Virus record (IMG/VR): IMGVR_UViG_3300025632_000059
Span: 1-28,550 of that record
Strand: one strand, 5' to 3'
Source: a virus
DNA length: 28,550 nucleotides
Positions 16,901-24,691 of the stretch are shown here, piece after piece (positions within the stretch are counted from its first letter, which is position 1; each line of letters starts with the position of its first letter). Under the pieces are notes generated by a model. That model ran no database searches, was not told the DNA's origin, and was given only the letters and a program-made list of their open reading frames with translations. The position numbers and the translations under genes were made by a program.

Positions 16901-19304
16901 CATGCAAGAGTCTCATGTCAATCGCAGTCGGTCCGTTCCTTCCCTGTCTCTGAGAAGCCCCAAAGTGAGCCACATCCACGGTGTCAATCTTCTGGACACC
17001 AGAGGCTCTGTTTCTTTCGTCGTAATACACAACACCGAAGTCGTGTGTCGCACCAGCCTTGAAGCTCTGAACCTTTTCAGACTCTCCAAACACATCAACA
17101 TTTCCTACAGCGTCGTAATCAAAAAGCAAAGACTTAATGCTACTAGAGCCATTGTCGTAGTCCTCGACAGTAAACCCATCCGCATTCACATGCGTTGAGT
17201 TGATGATGACGCTGTGCTCATCAATGTCGTAGACATCATATCCGCTATAATTTTCTGCAACCAGAGGATGGTTTGAAGTATCAACAAACTGGTTTCCTGT
17301 TTGAGTTGAGCCAAAGCCCCTATTTACACCCTTCACGAACTGTGATGAAAGGTCAACACCAGCCATCCGAACAAAGAACCTAACTTTTGTTGGCGAGATA
17401 ACCGAAGAGGAGTGAATGACAAACTTTAATTCTCCTGAAAATCCTACAAACAACTGGTTCTTGTTGTTGATGTTTGATGGGATTAAGTCATGGTTGGCAC
17501 CCCCAACAGCAGCCATGTGGGTGGTCATCCTCCCAAACTGACCCTCGTTGTTGTCGTTAGAAGAAAGGTTGTTTCCATAGGCATCTCCAGCCTGAGAGCT
17601 TGAGGTCTGACCCGGAGACACCCCAACGAATGCAGATGTTTGGCCAACAACACCATCAATCAGGGCATCCCGAAAGTTATCCAAGTTTGTTACGTCAGAC
17701 ACATCGAACTGCTTGCTGAATATGATGTCGCTATTTGGGGTGAAATTTGATAGTGCTCCGTTCGTGTTATCGGGGTGAAGAATTGTGCAGTTCTGCGAGT
17801 GTACTAGCTGCCCGTTTTGAAACGTACTAGCCGGAACATCAATAGCACTGTCGTTGTCCCCAGAACACATGATTCCAATTTTACTCGAAGACAGATTTAC
17901 ACTGAAGTCAATAGATGGAGACATGTCCGCAGGAAAACCACCTTCAGGAAACTCTGAAAGGTCTACATCAAAATGGATTCCCGTCGTGGTGAAGCTATTG
18001 TCACTGGTGTTATCAGGGTCTGTAAAGCCATAACCGTCAAGGTGATTTGCTGCAAAATCCAACTCCGATGGACTAGCTGAGCTAGTGCCATTCAATGGGG
18101 CAAAGAAGGCTTCAGCAAAGTCTGTGTTATACGAACCACTAAAGGAACTGTAATAGGCGTTATTTGACCTTACGATAGCATCGTTGTCATTAACTGTAAA
18201 GTCATAGTCTCCACCAAGAGAGCTCTCGGGTTTGTACACTGGGTAGTTGTAGACATCTGTTTCTATGTTGTCAAACCCCTCTAAGTAGTTCCCGTAAATC
18301 AACCTACCGTCAGACACGCATTGAGCCCCAGCTCTTCTGGGAACTGCATCAAAAGACTTGTTCACCTCCTCATCGGAGAGGAAGGTGTAGGCTCCATCGT
18401 TTCTGAAGATAAAGTTTTGAGTCAGCGTACCTATGCTCACAGGCTCGACATTATCAAGCTCCTTAATAAGCACGAACGCACCATCATTATTCTTTCTACC
18501 GAACAACCTAATCTTCTCAACGGGACCGCTGGAGTTAGTGATTGTTAGCCTAAGCTCATTGTTTCTTTTCTCTAGCGAGCCAAACTCTCTAGAGTTGAAT
18601 GCAGTGTGAGACTTACTTACAGCTAGGGATGAGTACGCAGAAAGCGCAGACACCTCGCCATCGTCATAAACGTATTGATACGCGAACTGAAAGCAAGACT
18701 CTTTGAGGTTGTTTACACCTAAGCTTTGATTGGTTTGAAATGCAAACGTAATTACATCCTGAGGCGGTGCCTTTGCAACAGTGAGAAACTTCGATTTAGT
18801 TTGGTCTGTGCCACCTGTGAATGCGGAGCTGTACTGCCCAAGGATTGCCTTGGTAGCGTTAATCTTTCTAGGTTCGTTTCTGTTGTCGGTGAAGTAGAGT
18901 AAGTGCTCTTGAAATTGATTAACAACAATATCAGCCTTCACGAAACCGCCTTGGGAAAAGTTTAAAACGTCGTCCTCATAAACCTTTCTGTAGGTGTTGT
19001 CAGAAGAATCATACAGGTAGATACCGTGACTACCGTTTGAGTTGTAGAGAAAGAAGTAGATGCTCTTCTCTGCGTCAGATGACACACACCCAATGACCCT
19101 ATTGGTGCCAGAGCTTGGGATAGCGTCTTCGGAAGTTCTTGCAGCTATAGCAGTATTGCCCTGCACGTTTTTTACCACGCCTTGTTGCCCGTCACTCTCG
19201 TGTGAAACGCGAATGTTGAGAGCATCAGTCATCTCAAAAGGCTTTACAAGTCTTTCGTCCTCATCCTTGTTGAGATACTGGGGTACAAGCTTCTCAATAG
19301 CCAT
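13971..19304 (-). CDS. crAss-type tail stabilization protein, 1777 aa
   Basis: Start ATG at 19304 overlaps the upstream TAA by one base (TAATG). The N-terminus (VPQYLNKDEDERLVKPFEMTDALNIRVS followed by VVKNVQGNT) and the segment LLYFTDNRNEPRKINATKA (about 134-152) match, by eye, the opening of 'stabilization proteins' of crAss-like and marine podoviruses. Further family-like blocks are GVVYYDERNRASGV (about 757-770) and FIPEMYAHIHNRFFSFEGGQMYRHN near 1530-1560. The rest is rich in Ser, Asn, Asp, Gly and Val, consistent with beta-propeller or beta-rich tail structure. It probably forms the short tail or nozzle around the ring proteins, the role of T7 gp12. It follows two ring-like genes and precedes the ejection proteins. 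The class is fairly sure, the exact structural role less so. Confidence 0.8.
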   Translation of the reverse strand: MAIEKLVPQYLNKDEDERLVKPFEMTDALNIRVSHESDGQQGVVKNVQGNTAIAARTSEDAIPSSGTNRVIGCVSSDAEKSIYFFLYNSNGSHGIYLYDSSDNTYRKVYEDDVLNFSQGGFVKADIVVNQFQEHLLYFTDNRNEPRKINATKAILGQYSSAFTGGTDQTKSKFLTVAKAPPQDVITFAFQTNQSLGVNNLKESCFQFAYQYVYDDGEVSALSAYSSLAVSKSHTAFNSREFGSLEKRNNELRLTITNSSGPVEKIRLFGRKNNDGAFVLIKELDNVEPVSIGTLTQNFIFRNDGAYTFLSDEEVNKSFDAVPRRAGAQCVSDGRLIYGNYLEGFDNIETDVYNYPVYKPESSLGGDYDFTVNDNDAIVRSNNAYYSSFSGSYNTDFAEAFFAPLNGTSSASPSELDFAANHLDGYGFTDPDNTSDNSFTTTGIHFDVDLSEFPEGGFPADMSPSIDFSVNLSSSKIGIMCSGDNDSAIDVPASTFQNGQLVHSQNCTILHPDNTNGALSNFTPNSDIIFSKQFDVSDVTNLDNFRDALIDGVVGQTSAFVGVSPGQTSSSQAGDAYGNNLSSNDNNEGQFGRMTTHMAAVGGANHDLIPSNINNKNQLFVGFSGELKFVIHSSSVISPTKVRFFVRMAGVDLSSQFVKGVNRGFGSTQTGNQFVDTSNHPLVAENYSGYDVYDIDEHSVIINSTHVNADGFTVEDYDNGSSSIKSLLFDYDAVGNVDVFGESEKVQSFKAGATHDFGVVYYDERNRASGVQKIDTVDVAHFGASQRQGRNGPTAIDMRLLHEPPEWASKWAPMYSKNTSYDKIMQVSIAEACLGKQTTFSDILSPQNVVADRDRPVIESIAGGINGQIFVSMRPTEGKANSYKEFKGGQLDYQYQEGDVMRIIEYVGPDGSRIRPMHEFAITSYKYYVDDDKNPIKLSVQSTASDGGAVQSDENNFRRTGWFLTVRDNNTPRFSRDEIAVGTDFFSQGCVVEIYRPQKGQENRIYYEVGRCYDIKTIGGTRTHGGDRSNTSVPAFSITVEGEFSFISSQRLYNGDRVNTGDNADGDAISSTGRVFVESVRPEGNGLFVYSVHPSNPFSSNTIGTTASANTVDTTVGSGNSLFPGVITLREGDVYMRIREQLFNPESSFAPVSGITRIFDPTKVDEARYRKQIVESESVSDFFDSKAINIGRPFVETVEQKEITRESAVTYSDRFVSDSSRLNLSSFNPSLFPFKDYNSQHGIITYLVDAGESFFNLQENKVSLTPVGRTLIQSTGQSQLVTSTDVLGKETYLSGTYGPGRNPESVVERFGRIYFSDMSSGKVIAVTSSGISPISDTKMESFFETAFMNAFESTSTPRLPSGIDPENSEFIVTIESTDTAPLGFGGTTVGDIVKPPTNPDVTSADGRVSIVASTNTLTWDKDEYPWDSAHINSDDREPIWNKTHVGVVYADLLMKRGSVFVDPIHVDKEEKVPVDVVLSTSGEFRGTAELSCKDGSIKFCTSIIDIGANVASDASDAVAVGSAVTNNGETIAYSTTKEFWMTRYSFIPEMYAHIHNRFFSFEGGQMYRHNINATRNNFYGNQFNSTVDMVSKQTPSMVKAYTAMSLEGNDTWSGAIENNTQNTTITEAMFEEKEGMYYTNIPRGIAANASDSIGTERIVLGVVASQANSNKEITFTSRISNLPFGIGDTVKTLTGSAEGNTTKTIQSVKDRKTIVVDSDPGNLVGSTLMALSSDVINGEVLRDYYAKFKLVNDNTSAVELYGVNAVYTPSPLDNSQNQ

Positions 19305-20125
19305 TAGTACTTAGGTGATTGCTTGAAGTTCTTGCGAATAATTTGAAGCGCATCCTCTTTGCTGAACGCCTTAAGTCTAGCGTTCGCCTTTCTCCTCTCG
19401 TTGTAGTAATCCTGTCTTGCCCTTCCCTTCTCACCCAATGGTACACTCGTCTTTCTTTCGATTAACTTGTAGTACATGTAAGAGCGTAAGGCTTCTTCAG
19501 CCTCAACGTGAACTGTAGGGTTTGAAGAACGGGCCTCATCTGCGATGTATTCAATAACAATCTCATCACCTGAACCAGATGACAATTCAATCCTGTTCTG
19601 GTCCTCATTGAGCCTGTACTGGCCTTCGTAGAACCCGCCGCCTAGCCCGTAAATCTGTCCGATACCCCCTTGAAAAACATAGTTGCTAAACGTGATGAAG
19701 TCTTCGTCACCAAATACACCACCAGATGTAGCTCCTTTATCGTCCACTCGGTCAAACACGCCGTCTCCGTTGGAGTCAACCGCATCAGCTGTAGTTGCTG
19801 CTTTTGTCCCGCTGCTATTTGCGTATGCTTGCGCGTAGTCAATGTTCTTGTTCTCTGCAAACACATGAACCAATCCATCGCTACCCACAATACCAACCTT
19901 AATCAGGCTTACAAAATCATCCGGGAGGTCAACAGTATCGTTGGAGTTTGACTTAAGCTTTACTGAGCGAACTCGCTTCAGCATATCAAATCCCATCTCC
20001 CTGATTCCACGTAGAGCAAGGTTCCTGATAACAACATCAGAAGCATTGCTGACGTAATCATCAGAGTCAATAGTTAGAACAAAGTCATTTACTACCTGCT
20101 CTACGGTGACGAGGTTCCTTGCCAT
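19304..20125 (-). CDS. Ring/head-tail adaptor-like protein with calcium-loop motif, 273 aa
   Basis: Begins MARNLVTVEQVVNDF. The N-terminal helical part (to about residue 60) is followed by DLPDDFVSLIKVGIVGSDG, a block common in ring/adaptor proteins of marine and crAss-like podoviruses. The C-terminal helices carry HVEAEEALRSYMYYKLIERK and ARQDYYNERRKANARLKAF. An insertion around residues 114-129 reads DSNGDGVFD (117-125), a D-x-N-x-D-G-x-x-D loop as in EF-hand and thrombospondin type 3 calcium sites. It probably forms part of the dodecameric neck or tail-ring stack joining portal to tail. The start follows the TAA of the previous gene by three bases, and the stop overlaps the next ATG. The ring role is inferred from motifs and gene order. 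Confidence 0.72.
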   Translation of the reverse strand: MARNLVTVEQVVNDFVLTIDSDDYVSNASDVVIRNLALRGIREMGFDMLKRVRSVKLKSNSNDTVDLPDDFVSLIKVGIVGSDGLVHVFAENKNIDYAQAYANSSGTKAATTADAVDSNGDGVFDRVDDKGATSGGVFGDEDFITFSNYVFQGGIGQIYGLGGGFYEGQYRLNEDQNRIELSSGSGDEIVIEYIADEARSSNPTVHVEAEEALRSYMYYKLIERKTSVPLGEKGRARQDYYNERRKANARLKAFSKEDALQIIRKNFKQSPKY

Positions 20126-20128
20126 GTG

Positions 20129-20866
20129 TTATCTCTTTTGCGATTGAGTCTCTGCGTAGTTGTAGATGTTAGCGTCACGCAGTGTAACACCGATAAGTCT
20201 AGCCATCTCCTCGATAATCTCAGGGATGTAATGCTCAGGAAGCTCGAAATCTATGCTGCTTGCAGCTGCGTAAGTCTCCTTGTTATTGACAACTGTAAAC
20301 CCAAACGTAGGCATGGATACAGTTCTAGCACCAGTGGTAGCGAGCAAACCCTCGGGCTGCTTGTAGTATCGGACATTAATCTTTTTGATACTAGTGGGAA
20401 ACACCATAATTTCATCATCCAAGAAAGCAACAGGATTGTCCTCAGTCGGCTTGCTCAGATTGCTTGATAGAATGTACTCAAGCTTTTCCTCATCGTATTC
20501 GACAGGAACAGTAACAGACGATGACACATCCATTAGGATTGAGCCGTGTGTCTTTACCGTAATGATTTTAGCTAGGTCATCCGGCTTTGCAAAGTGAGAA
20601 CCAGAAGTTCTAGGGATTGCTCCAGACGACTTAGAGAACAGAGCCAAGTCCTCTTTAACCTGCTTAGACAAAGACTTATCTCTACCGGGGTCAATACCCC
20701 TCCTCTTCAAAGCCTCAATGTCGCTGAGCTTAGTGAACAGCTTATTGAATATGTTGGCCTGTGCGATTGGTGCAAACGCATTGAATTGGGCGGGTGTAAC
20801 AAAGCCTCGCTGGTCTTTATTAGCGATGTCTTTCAGTGCATTGTAAACTTCTCGTACGCTTGCCAT
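20129..20866 (-). CDS. Ring/head-tail connector-like protein, 245 aa
   Basis: Start ATG at 20866 (MASVREVYNALKDIANKDQRGF). The helical N-terminus with GFVTPAQFNAFAPIAQANIF is a block seen in neck/ring proteins of uncultured marine phages and crAss-like phages. The middle is beta-rich, with NVRYYKQP and VVNNKETYAA. The C-terminus FELPEHYIPEIIEEMARLIGVTLRD resembles the 'LP..Y..EI...A...G..LRD' ending of T7 gp11-like adaptors. It lies directly before a second ring-like gene and the large tail gene, so assembly at the portal-tail interface is likely. It opens a new sub-operon: a terminator and a TATATTTG motif lie in the 80 bases upstream. An AGGAG occurs about 13 bases before the ATG, rather far for a ribosome binding site. 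Confidence 0.66.
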   Translation of the reverse strand: MASVREVYNALKDIANKDQRGFVTPAQFNAFAPIAQANIFNKLFTKLSDIEALKRRGIDPGRDKSLSKQVKEDLALFSKSSGAIPRTSGSHFAKPDDLAKIITVKTHGSILMDVSSSVTVPVEYDEEKLEYILSSNLSKPTEDNPVAFLDDEIMVFPTSIKKINVRYYKQPEGLLATTGARTVSMPTFGFTVVNNKETYAAASSIDFELPEHYIPEIIEEMARLIGVTLRDANIYNYAETQSQKR

Positions 20867-20885
20867 GGATTAGGGGAATCTCCTG

Positions 20886-20893
20886 CAAATATA
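20886..20893 (-). promoter_or_regulatory. TAnnTTTG box (Bacteroidota -7-like)
   Basis: The minus strand reads TATATTTG, followed by CAGGAGATT and, 19 bases after the box, the ATG at 20866. It lies immediately downstream of a terminator, a sensible place for a fresh promoter. TAnnTTTG is the known -7 element of Bacteroidota sigma factors. No TTTG or TTG is present at the usual -33 spacing, so promoter activity is only a hypothesis. Confidence 0.45.
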
Positions 20894-20896
20894 CAG

Positions 20897-20925
20897 AAAA
20901 AGAAAGGGGGCTATGCGCCCCCCTT
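20897..20925 (-). terminator. Rho-independent terminator after the 268-aa gene
   Basis: On the minus strand an AAGGGGGGC arm, GCATA loop and GCCCCCTT arm form a 9-bp stem (one wobble), followed by TTCTTTTT. It lies just after the gene ending at 20947 and before the ring-protein gene. It would cut transcription between head and tail genes, lowering neck/tail expression relative to capsid. Confidence 0.85.
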
Positions 20926-20946
20926 CCCCTGATGATTACGTTGATA

Positions 20947-21753
20947 TTAGGCAATAGCCTCTAGCTGGCGTTCCAGCTCTGAGAGTACCGTTGAACCTTT
21001 ATCAGTCATTACAAATCTAGTCATTACTTCTACAGCATCCTGTCCTACAGGTATAGAAACAATCATCTTACCTGTATCAAACCAAACCACAGCACCCTTC
21101 CTTTCTTCAATTACTTGAAAGTCAAGGGATTGTGATACGGTAGAACGAGCGTTAACCATTGGACTATCAATCGTACCCAAGAACTTAGCTGGGTTTGATT
21201 TTGCAATCTTAATAAGAGCATGCTTTATGGCAAGGTCTTTTTGATTGGTGTTGATGTTTAGCGCAAGAGCAACAGGTAAGAGCTCATCTAGCGGTCTTGA
21301 TTTGATGATTGAGATAGCATCATTAATCTTGAACTCACTCTCTATATCCGCCTCAAACGTTTCTTCCTTGTTCATCAGTTGAAACAGGATACCCCCATTC
21401 GCCTTGTTGTCTGGATGATTGTCTAGAAACGCGGAGAGATTTGATTGGTCTGGGTAAACTGTAAGATAGCTCTTGTCAAAGAGTACCTGACCCACCTGAG
21501 CTAGGTTAGTTTGCTCATCAACCCAAGGTGAGTTTTCTTGTGGGCAATACCTTAGAGCCCGAATCCTTTTGGTTTCAGGGTCAATGGCTCTAACATTCTT
21601 TGATGAAATCTTTAAGATAAAATCATTACCACTGATTACCTCGTAAGTCTTTGGGGCGGTATCCGCATTAGGAATAACCCTCTTAAATGAAGTGCCTGAT
21701 GGCTTGGTAGTTTTTTGAGGCGGTCTACCACCGCGCTTCTTTGTCTGTTCCAT
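20947..21753 (-). CDS. Conserved virion-region protein of unknown function, 268 aa
   Basis: Start ATG at 21753 (MEQTKKRGGRPPQK). The N-terminal KKRGGRPPQK resembles an AT-hook, a minor-groove DNA contact, although the canonical core is RGRP. Next come a beta-rich block with VISGNDFILKISS, then RALRYCPQENSPWVDEQ and LTVYPDQSNLSAFLDNHPDNKANGG. The latter two blocks feel familiar from proteins encoded beside the capsid gene in marine podoviruses and crAss-like phages, where the function is not known to me. The C-terminal 130 residues are mostly helical. Location between the major capsid gene and the ring proteins suggests a head-associated or DNA-associated structural or assembly role. It is preceded by a hairpin and followed by a strong terminator, so it is expressed with the capsid gene. 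Confidence 0.6.
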   Translation of the reverse strand: MEQTKKRGGRPPQKTTKPSGTSFKRVIPNADTAPKTYEVISGNDFILKISSKNVRAIDPETKRIRALRYCPQENSPWVDEQTNLAQVGQVLFDKSYLTVYPDQSNLSAFLDNHPDNKANGGILFQLMNKEETFEADIESEFKINDAISIIKSRPLDELLPVALALNINTNQKDLAIKHALIKIAKSNPAKFLGTIDSPMVNARSTVSQSLDFQVIEERKGAVVWFDTGKMIVSIPVGQDAVEVMTRFVMTDKGSTVLSELERQLEAIA

Positions 21754-21782
21754 TCTAAAAAATTAAATTAAGAAAGTAACGA

Positions 21783-21805
21783 GGGGGAGAGCACTTCCCT
21801 CCCCC
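21783..21805 (-). terminator. Hairpin after major capsid gene, probable weak terminator
   Basis: A 7-bp GC stem (83-89 pairing with 99-105 in the 21,700-21,805 block) with a 9-base loop lies 16 bases after the capsid stop. The exit side on the minus strand is T-rich but broken (TCGTTACTTTCTTAATTT), so it may be a leaky terminator or an mRNA 3' end stabiliser for the capsid message. Confidence 0.55.
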
Positions 21806-21820
21806 GCATTACCAATTAGA

Positions 21821-23233
21821 TTACTTGAGCAATACGTGCTGGTTAGCAGCGCGAGTTACCAAGCAGCACTCAGAGCGATAGTGGAACTTCGCAACATCGG
21901 AAGTGTCATTAGTGAAACCAAGTACACCACCACCAGTTACCCAGTGCTCCATTTCTCTGTTGTATCCGTTTGCAGCCTTATAGTTCATCTCCAAAGCAGG
22001 AGCTCTGTGACCAGTCTTAGGGTCTGCAACGTCAGTCAAAGGAATCATACATCCCTTAACGATACCCTGACCGCTTGCATTATTAAGCAAGTTAGGGTTG
22101 TTCAAGAGTCCCATCTTCTTAAGGTGGAAAGTATATCCGCCTCTAGCGAAGCTCTGGAAACCGAGGTTGAGAGCTGCATCTTGATTGTTTTGAAACGCAC
22201 CGAAGTTCGCCGCAACACCAGAAGTAACTGAATCACCAACAGAACCAGCAGCAGAAGGAATGTTATTGATTTGAGCGAAGAGCTGGCTATTCAACATAGC
22301 AGCATACTCAGGAGTAGCACCTTGCTTATCCAAGAGAGCAATCAACGCATCAAGGTCAGCAACCGAATCCAAGTCCCCAGCAGCCGCAGAGGTAATACCT
22401 CTAGAAGCAACAGCATCGAAGTACCCTTCAGTACCAGCAATACCGGCAGGGCCATGTGTACCCGCCAGCTTCTTGCCCATCAACATGGTGAGTTCTCTAG
22501 CGTCCATAAAACGCTGACGAGCATCCATCTCACCTTTGATGTACCATCGGTAGTCTCCTCCACCAACGTCGATATAACCGATGTTAGTTGCAGCAGAACC
22601 ACTCACTTGGTAAGTCTCTTTCACGATAGCAAAAGGATTGGTTCTCTTCACAACGTTAGATTCGATGAAACGTCCCGGCTGGTCTGTTCCCTGAGCATAC
22701 ATGTTACCCACGATAGGTAGCTCATGCGCCGCAGCGGTAACAGCACTTAAGTTAGAATCAGCGAAGTTAGCAATAGTGAATGCACCATCGGCAGGAGTCG
22801 TAGCTGTAACGATACACACAACCTTGTCGATTGGGTGAATTACGAGGTCTCCTTTTCTAACCTTCAATGCCTCTACATCAGCATAATCGTCAGCGTCCTC
22901 AGCGTCGGCAGCAGCGAATGTTTGAGTCTTTCCAGTAGCAATCTGCGTTGCAACGGTAACGGCTTGAATTGGGTGGAGACGGGTCTCCTCAAAGTAGGTT
23001 ACCTCATCGTTAGTTCCTACAGCTTTTGTAGCCCCCATCAACTCCAACAAACCAGAGATACCCTGATTTCCAAAAGTTTTAATAAGGTCTTTTCTCACAT
23101 CGGGTGCGAGAACGCTTGCCAAGTCGCCCAAAGAAGCATACTTGCTTACTGGTGCGCCTAAGTTAAAAGCGTTGTTTGTTGCTCCATTGGGAGCGTTTGA
23201 ACGGGCGGTTGCGCCCTGTTGTCCTAAGGCCAT
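21821..23233 (-). CDS. Major capsid protein (HK97-fold, crAss/marine podovirus type)
   Basis: 470 aa from ATG 23233 (MALGQQGATARSNAPNG). The flexible N-terminal arm (first ~35 residues, Ala/Asn/Gly-rich) is followed by the helix LAPDVRKDLIKTFGNQGISGLLELMG. Further along are the VKRTNPFAIVKETYQVSG strand region, GEMDARQRFMDARELTMLMGKK (a long spine-type helix), an Ala/Gly-rich segment, and a C-terminal block with HRAPALEMNYKAANGYNREMEHWVTGGG and FHYRSECCLVTRAANQHVLLK. This layout fits an HK97-fold shell protein, and position after an acidic scaffold-like gene supports it. It would form the icosahedral shell. The ending RAANQHVLL is typical of shell proteins in uncultured marine phages, from memory. 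Flanked by a 14-base gap upstream and a hairpin downstream. Confidence 0.85.
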   Translation of the reverse strand: MALGQQGATARSNAPNGATNNAFNLGAPVSKYASLGDLASVLAPDVRKDLIKTFGNQGISGLLELMGATKAVGTNDEVTYFEETRLHPIQAVTVATQIATGKTQTFAAADAEDADDYADVEALKVRKGDLVIHPIDKVVCIVTATTPADGAFTIANFADSNLSAVTAAAHELPIVGNMYAQGTDQPGRFIESNVVKRTNPFAIVKETYQVSGSAATNIGYIDVGGGDYRWYIKGEMDARQRFMDARELTMLMGKKLAGTHGPAGIAGTEGYFDAVASRGITSAAAGDLDSVADLDALIALLDKQGATPEYAAMLNSQLFAQINNIPSAAGSVGDSVTSGVAANFGAFQNNQDAALNLGFQSFARGGYTFHLKKMGLLNNPNLLNNASGQGIVKGCMIPLTDVADPKTGHRAPALEMNYKAANGYNREMEHWVTGGGVLGFTNDTSDVAKFHYRSECCLVTRAANQHVLLK

Positions 23234-23247
23234 TTGTTCTAAGTTTT

Positions 23248-24360
23248 TTAGATGTTAAAAGTCATTGTTCCCCTACCACCTAAAGCTTTTCTGAGTTGTT
23301 CTGCAACACCATCTGATTGACCTTGAGACATGTCCCTTTGAGTTGTATCGTTGCTCACATTAGCTGCCGTTTGCACAACCTTTCTTTGACCATCGCTTAG
23401 TCCCTGTTGGTACACAGACTTTACAATAGAATCAATGTTGTCTACTACAGCTCTATGAGCATTGAGTTTCTCAAAGTTCCAGTCACCTCCGTCATTCACA
23501 TAGTCGTCGAAGTATTCCTCTAGTCGAGAGTTCTTACTAATGAGTTGTGACCGATAGTCTTCTTTGATTCCATAGGTGAATTTCTCACCCGAAGGAAGTT
23601 CAAATACTAAACCATCAAAGTCTTTTACCTCAGCAGTCATTGTTCTCACCCAGTCTTCAGTAATAGGAGATTGCGCTTCCGTCTCTCCGTTCTCATCAAC
23701 AGGAAGCTGGTAAGCGTCCCTGAGTTCGGAGATAGACTTCCGTGCGGATTCCGCATCCATCTTGAGTTGAAGTTTCGCTAGGTTGACATCGCCCTCTTCA
23801 AAACGGTCGGCATCCAGTTTGTATTTGCTGGTCATCAACAAAGCCACCTCATCTGTTGTGAGATTGCCATGTTCAATAACCATCTGGTTTCGTACAGCTG
23901 TAAGGTCATCCATTTCGGATGGGTTCAACTGCTGATACTTGTACCAGTCTTCTGGACTACGACCCGTCTTGCGGACGAAATCATTGATAGCGGAAACGCG
24001 CTCGTCGATTTCAACGGGTTTATTTGAAATCACGTCGGACAAGTAGTCATAACCAGAGACCTCTGTCCCAAGCTTTTCGCTTAGATACTTGAGGACTTCG
24101 GAATCGACATCCAAGCCTTCGAATGATTCAGATTCTTTTACAGCTTCCTGAAGAGACTCTGAAGGTTGAGCTTCAGGCTCTGCAACAGGTTGCGGATTTT
24201 CAGTAGTAGCTGGTTCAGCCACGACTTCATTTTGGACAGGCTCCACTGGAGCATCTGCCACGGTTTCTTCCACAGCATTTTGTGTAGGTTCTTGTACTGG
24301 CGGTGTGTCGCTAATTGCAAACCCAGCCTCCGCCATTGCGGTTTCTAAATCTTTACTCAT
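23248..24360 (-). CDS. Scaffold-like protein, 370 aa
   Basis: Start ATG at 24360. The product is strongly acidic. Residues about 17-75 are a low-complexity Pro/Glu/Val/Gln tract (EPTQNAVEETVADAPVEP and similar). The remainder is predicted helical, with many Asp/Glu, ending in GQRKVVQTAANVSNDTTQRDMSQG and a short basic/hydrophobic tail (LRKALGGRGTMTFNI) of the sort that docks on capsid protein. Acidic, helical composition plus position directly upstream of the major capsid gene (14 bases) is the standard signature of a podoviral scaffold. It would guide procapsid assembly and then leave. No protease domain was recognised. Function is inferred from composition and context. Confidence 0.75.
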   Translation of the reverse strand: MSKDLETAMAEAGFAISDTPPVQEPTQNAVEETVADAPVEPVQNEVVAEPATTENPQPVAEPEAQPSESLQEAVKESESFEGLDVDSEVLKYLSEKLGTEVSGYDYLSDVISNKPVEIDERVSAINDFVRKTGRSPEDWYKYQQLNPSEMDDLTAVRNQMVIEHGNLTTDEVALLMTSKYKLDADRFEEGDVNLAKLQLKMDAESARKSISELRDAYQLPVDENGETEAQSPITEDWVRTMTAEVKDFDGLVFELPSGEKFTYGIKEDYRSQLISKNSRLEEYFDDYVNDGGDWNFEKLNAHRAVVDNIDSIVKSVYQQGLSDGQRKVVQTAANVSNDTTQRDMSQGQSDGVAEQLRKALGGRGTMTFNI

Positions 24361-24366
24361 ATTGAA

Positions 24367-24687
24367 TTATTTGTAAGTTTTCTTTTGGCTTTTTGGTGGT
24401 GTCTTACTGTGACCACCTTTGCTCCAAAGGAATCGGTTTGCCCAGTATGCGGCACTACCTTTCCTCTTAATGTTTTTTGCGTGTCTACTTCTGAAGGCAG
24501 CTCTAGCTTTTGAGCTGTAGTTGTTGCCCATGCTCTGGTCACCAAAGCGAACGAGGGCCCCGCCCTCTTGCCCCGGACCAAGCGTACTAACCACGGCAGC
24601 TTTTTTCGTAGCGTGACCGCGCGTCAATTTGGGCTTGTTGACTCCAGCAAAACCCAGTCTCTTAGCCTTTTCTGAAGCACTAGACAT
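24367..24687 (-). CDS. Small basic SAAYWAN-motif protein, 106 aa
   Basis: Start ATG at 24687 (MSSASEKAKRLGFAGVNKPK). It is very rich in Lys, Arg, Ser and Ala. Recognisable blocks are LGFAGVNKPKLTRGHATKK, a VRFGDQSMG core, AAFRSRHAKNI and GSAAYWANRFLW, then a basic tail. From memory this pattern (RFG, F..RH..NI, SAAYWAN...W) recurs in small uncharacterised proteins of marine phages and algal viruses (I believe filed as a DUF). The high charge suggests DNA or RNA contact or a role inside the head. The next gene, the scaffold, starts 6 bases after the stop. A TATATTTG box ends only 4 bases before the ATG. Confidence 0.68.
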   Translation of the reverse strand: MSSASEKAKRLGFAGVNKPKLTRGHATKKAAVVSTLGPGQEGGALVRFGDQSMGNNYSSKARAAFRSRHAKNIKRKGSAAYWANRFLWSKGGHSKTPPKSQKKTYK

Positions 24688-24691
24688 ACTG

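Noticed and set aside
20894-20920. A -33 box partnering the TATATTTG at 20886
   Set aside because: The region holds the terminator stem and T-tract; no TTTG or TTG at 19-21 bases spacing. The same holds for the other three boxes.
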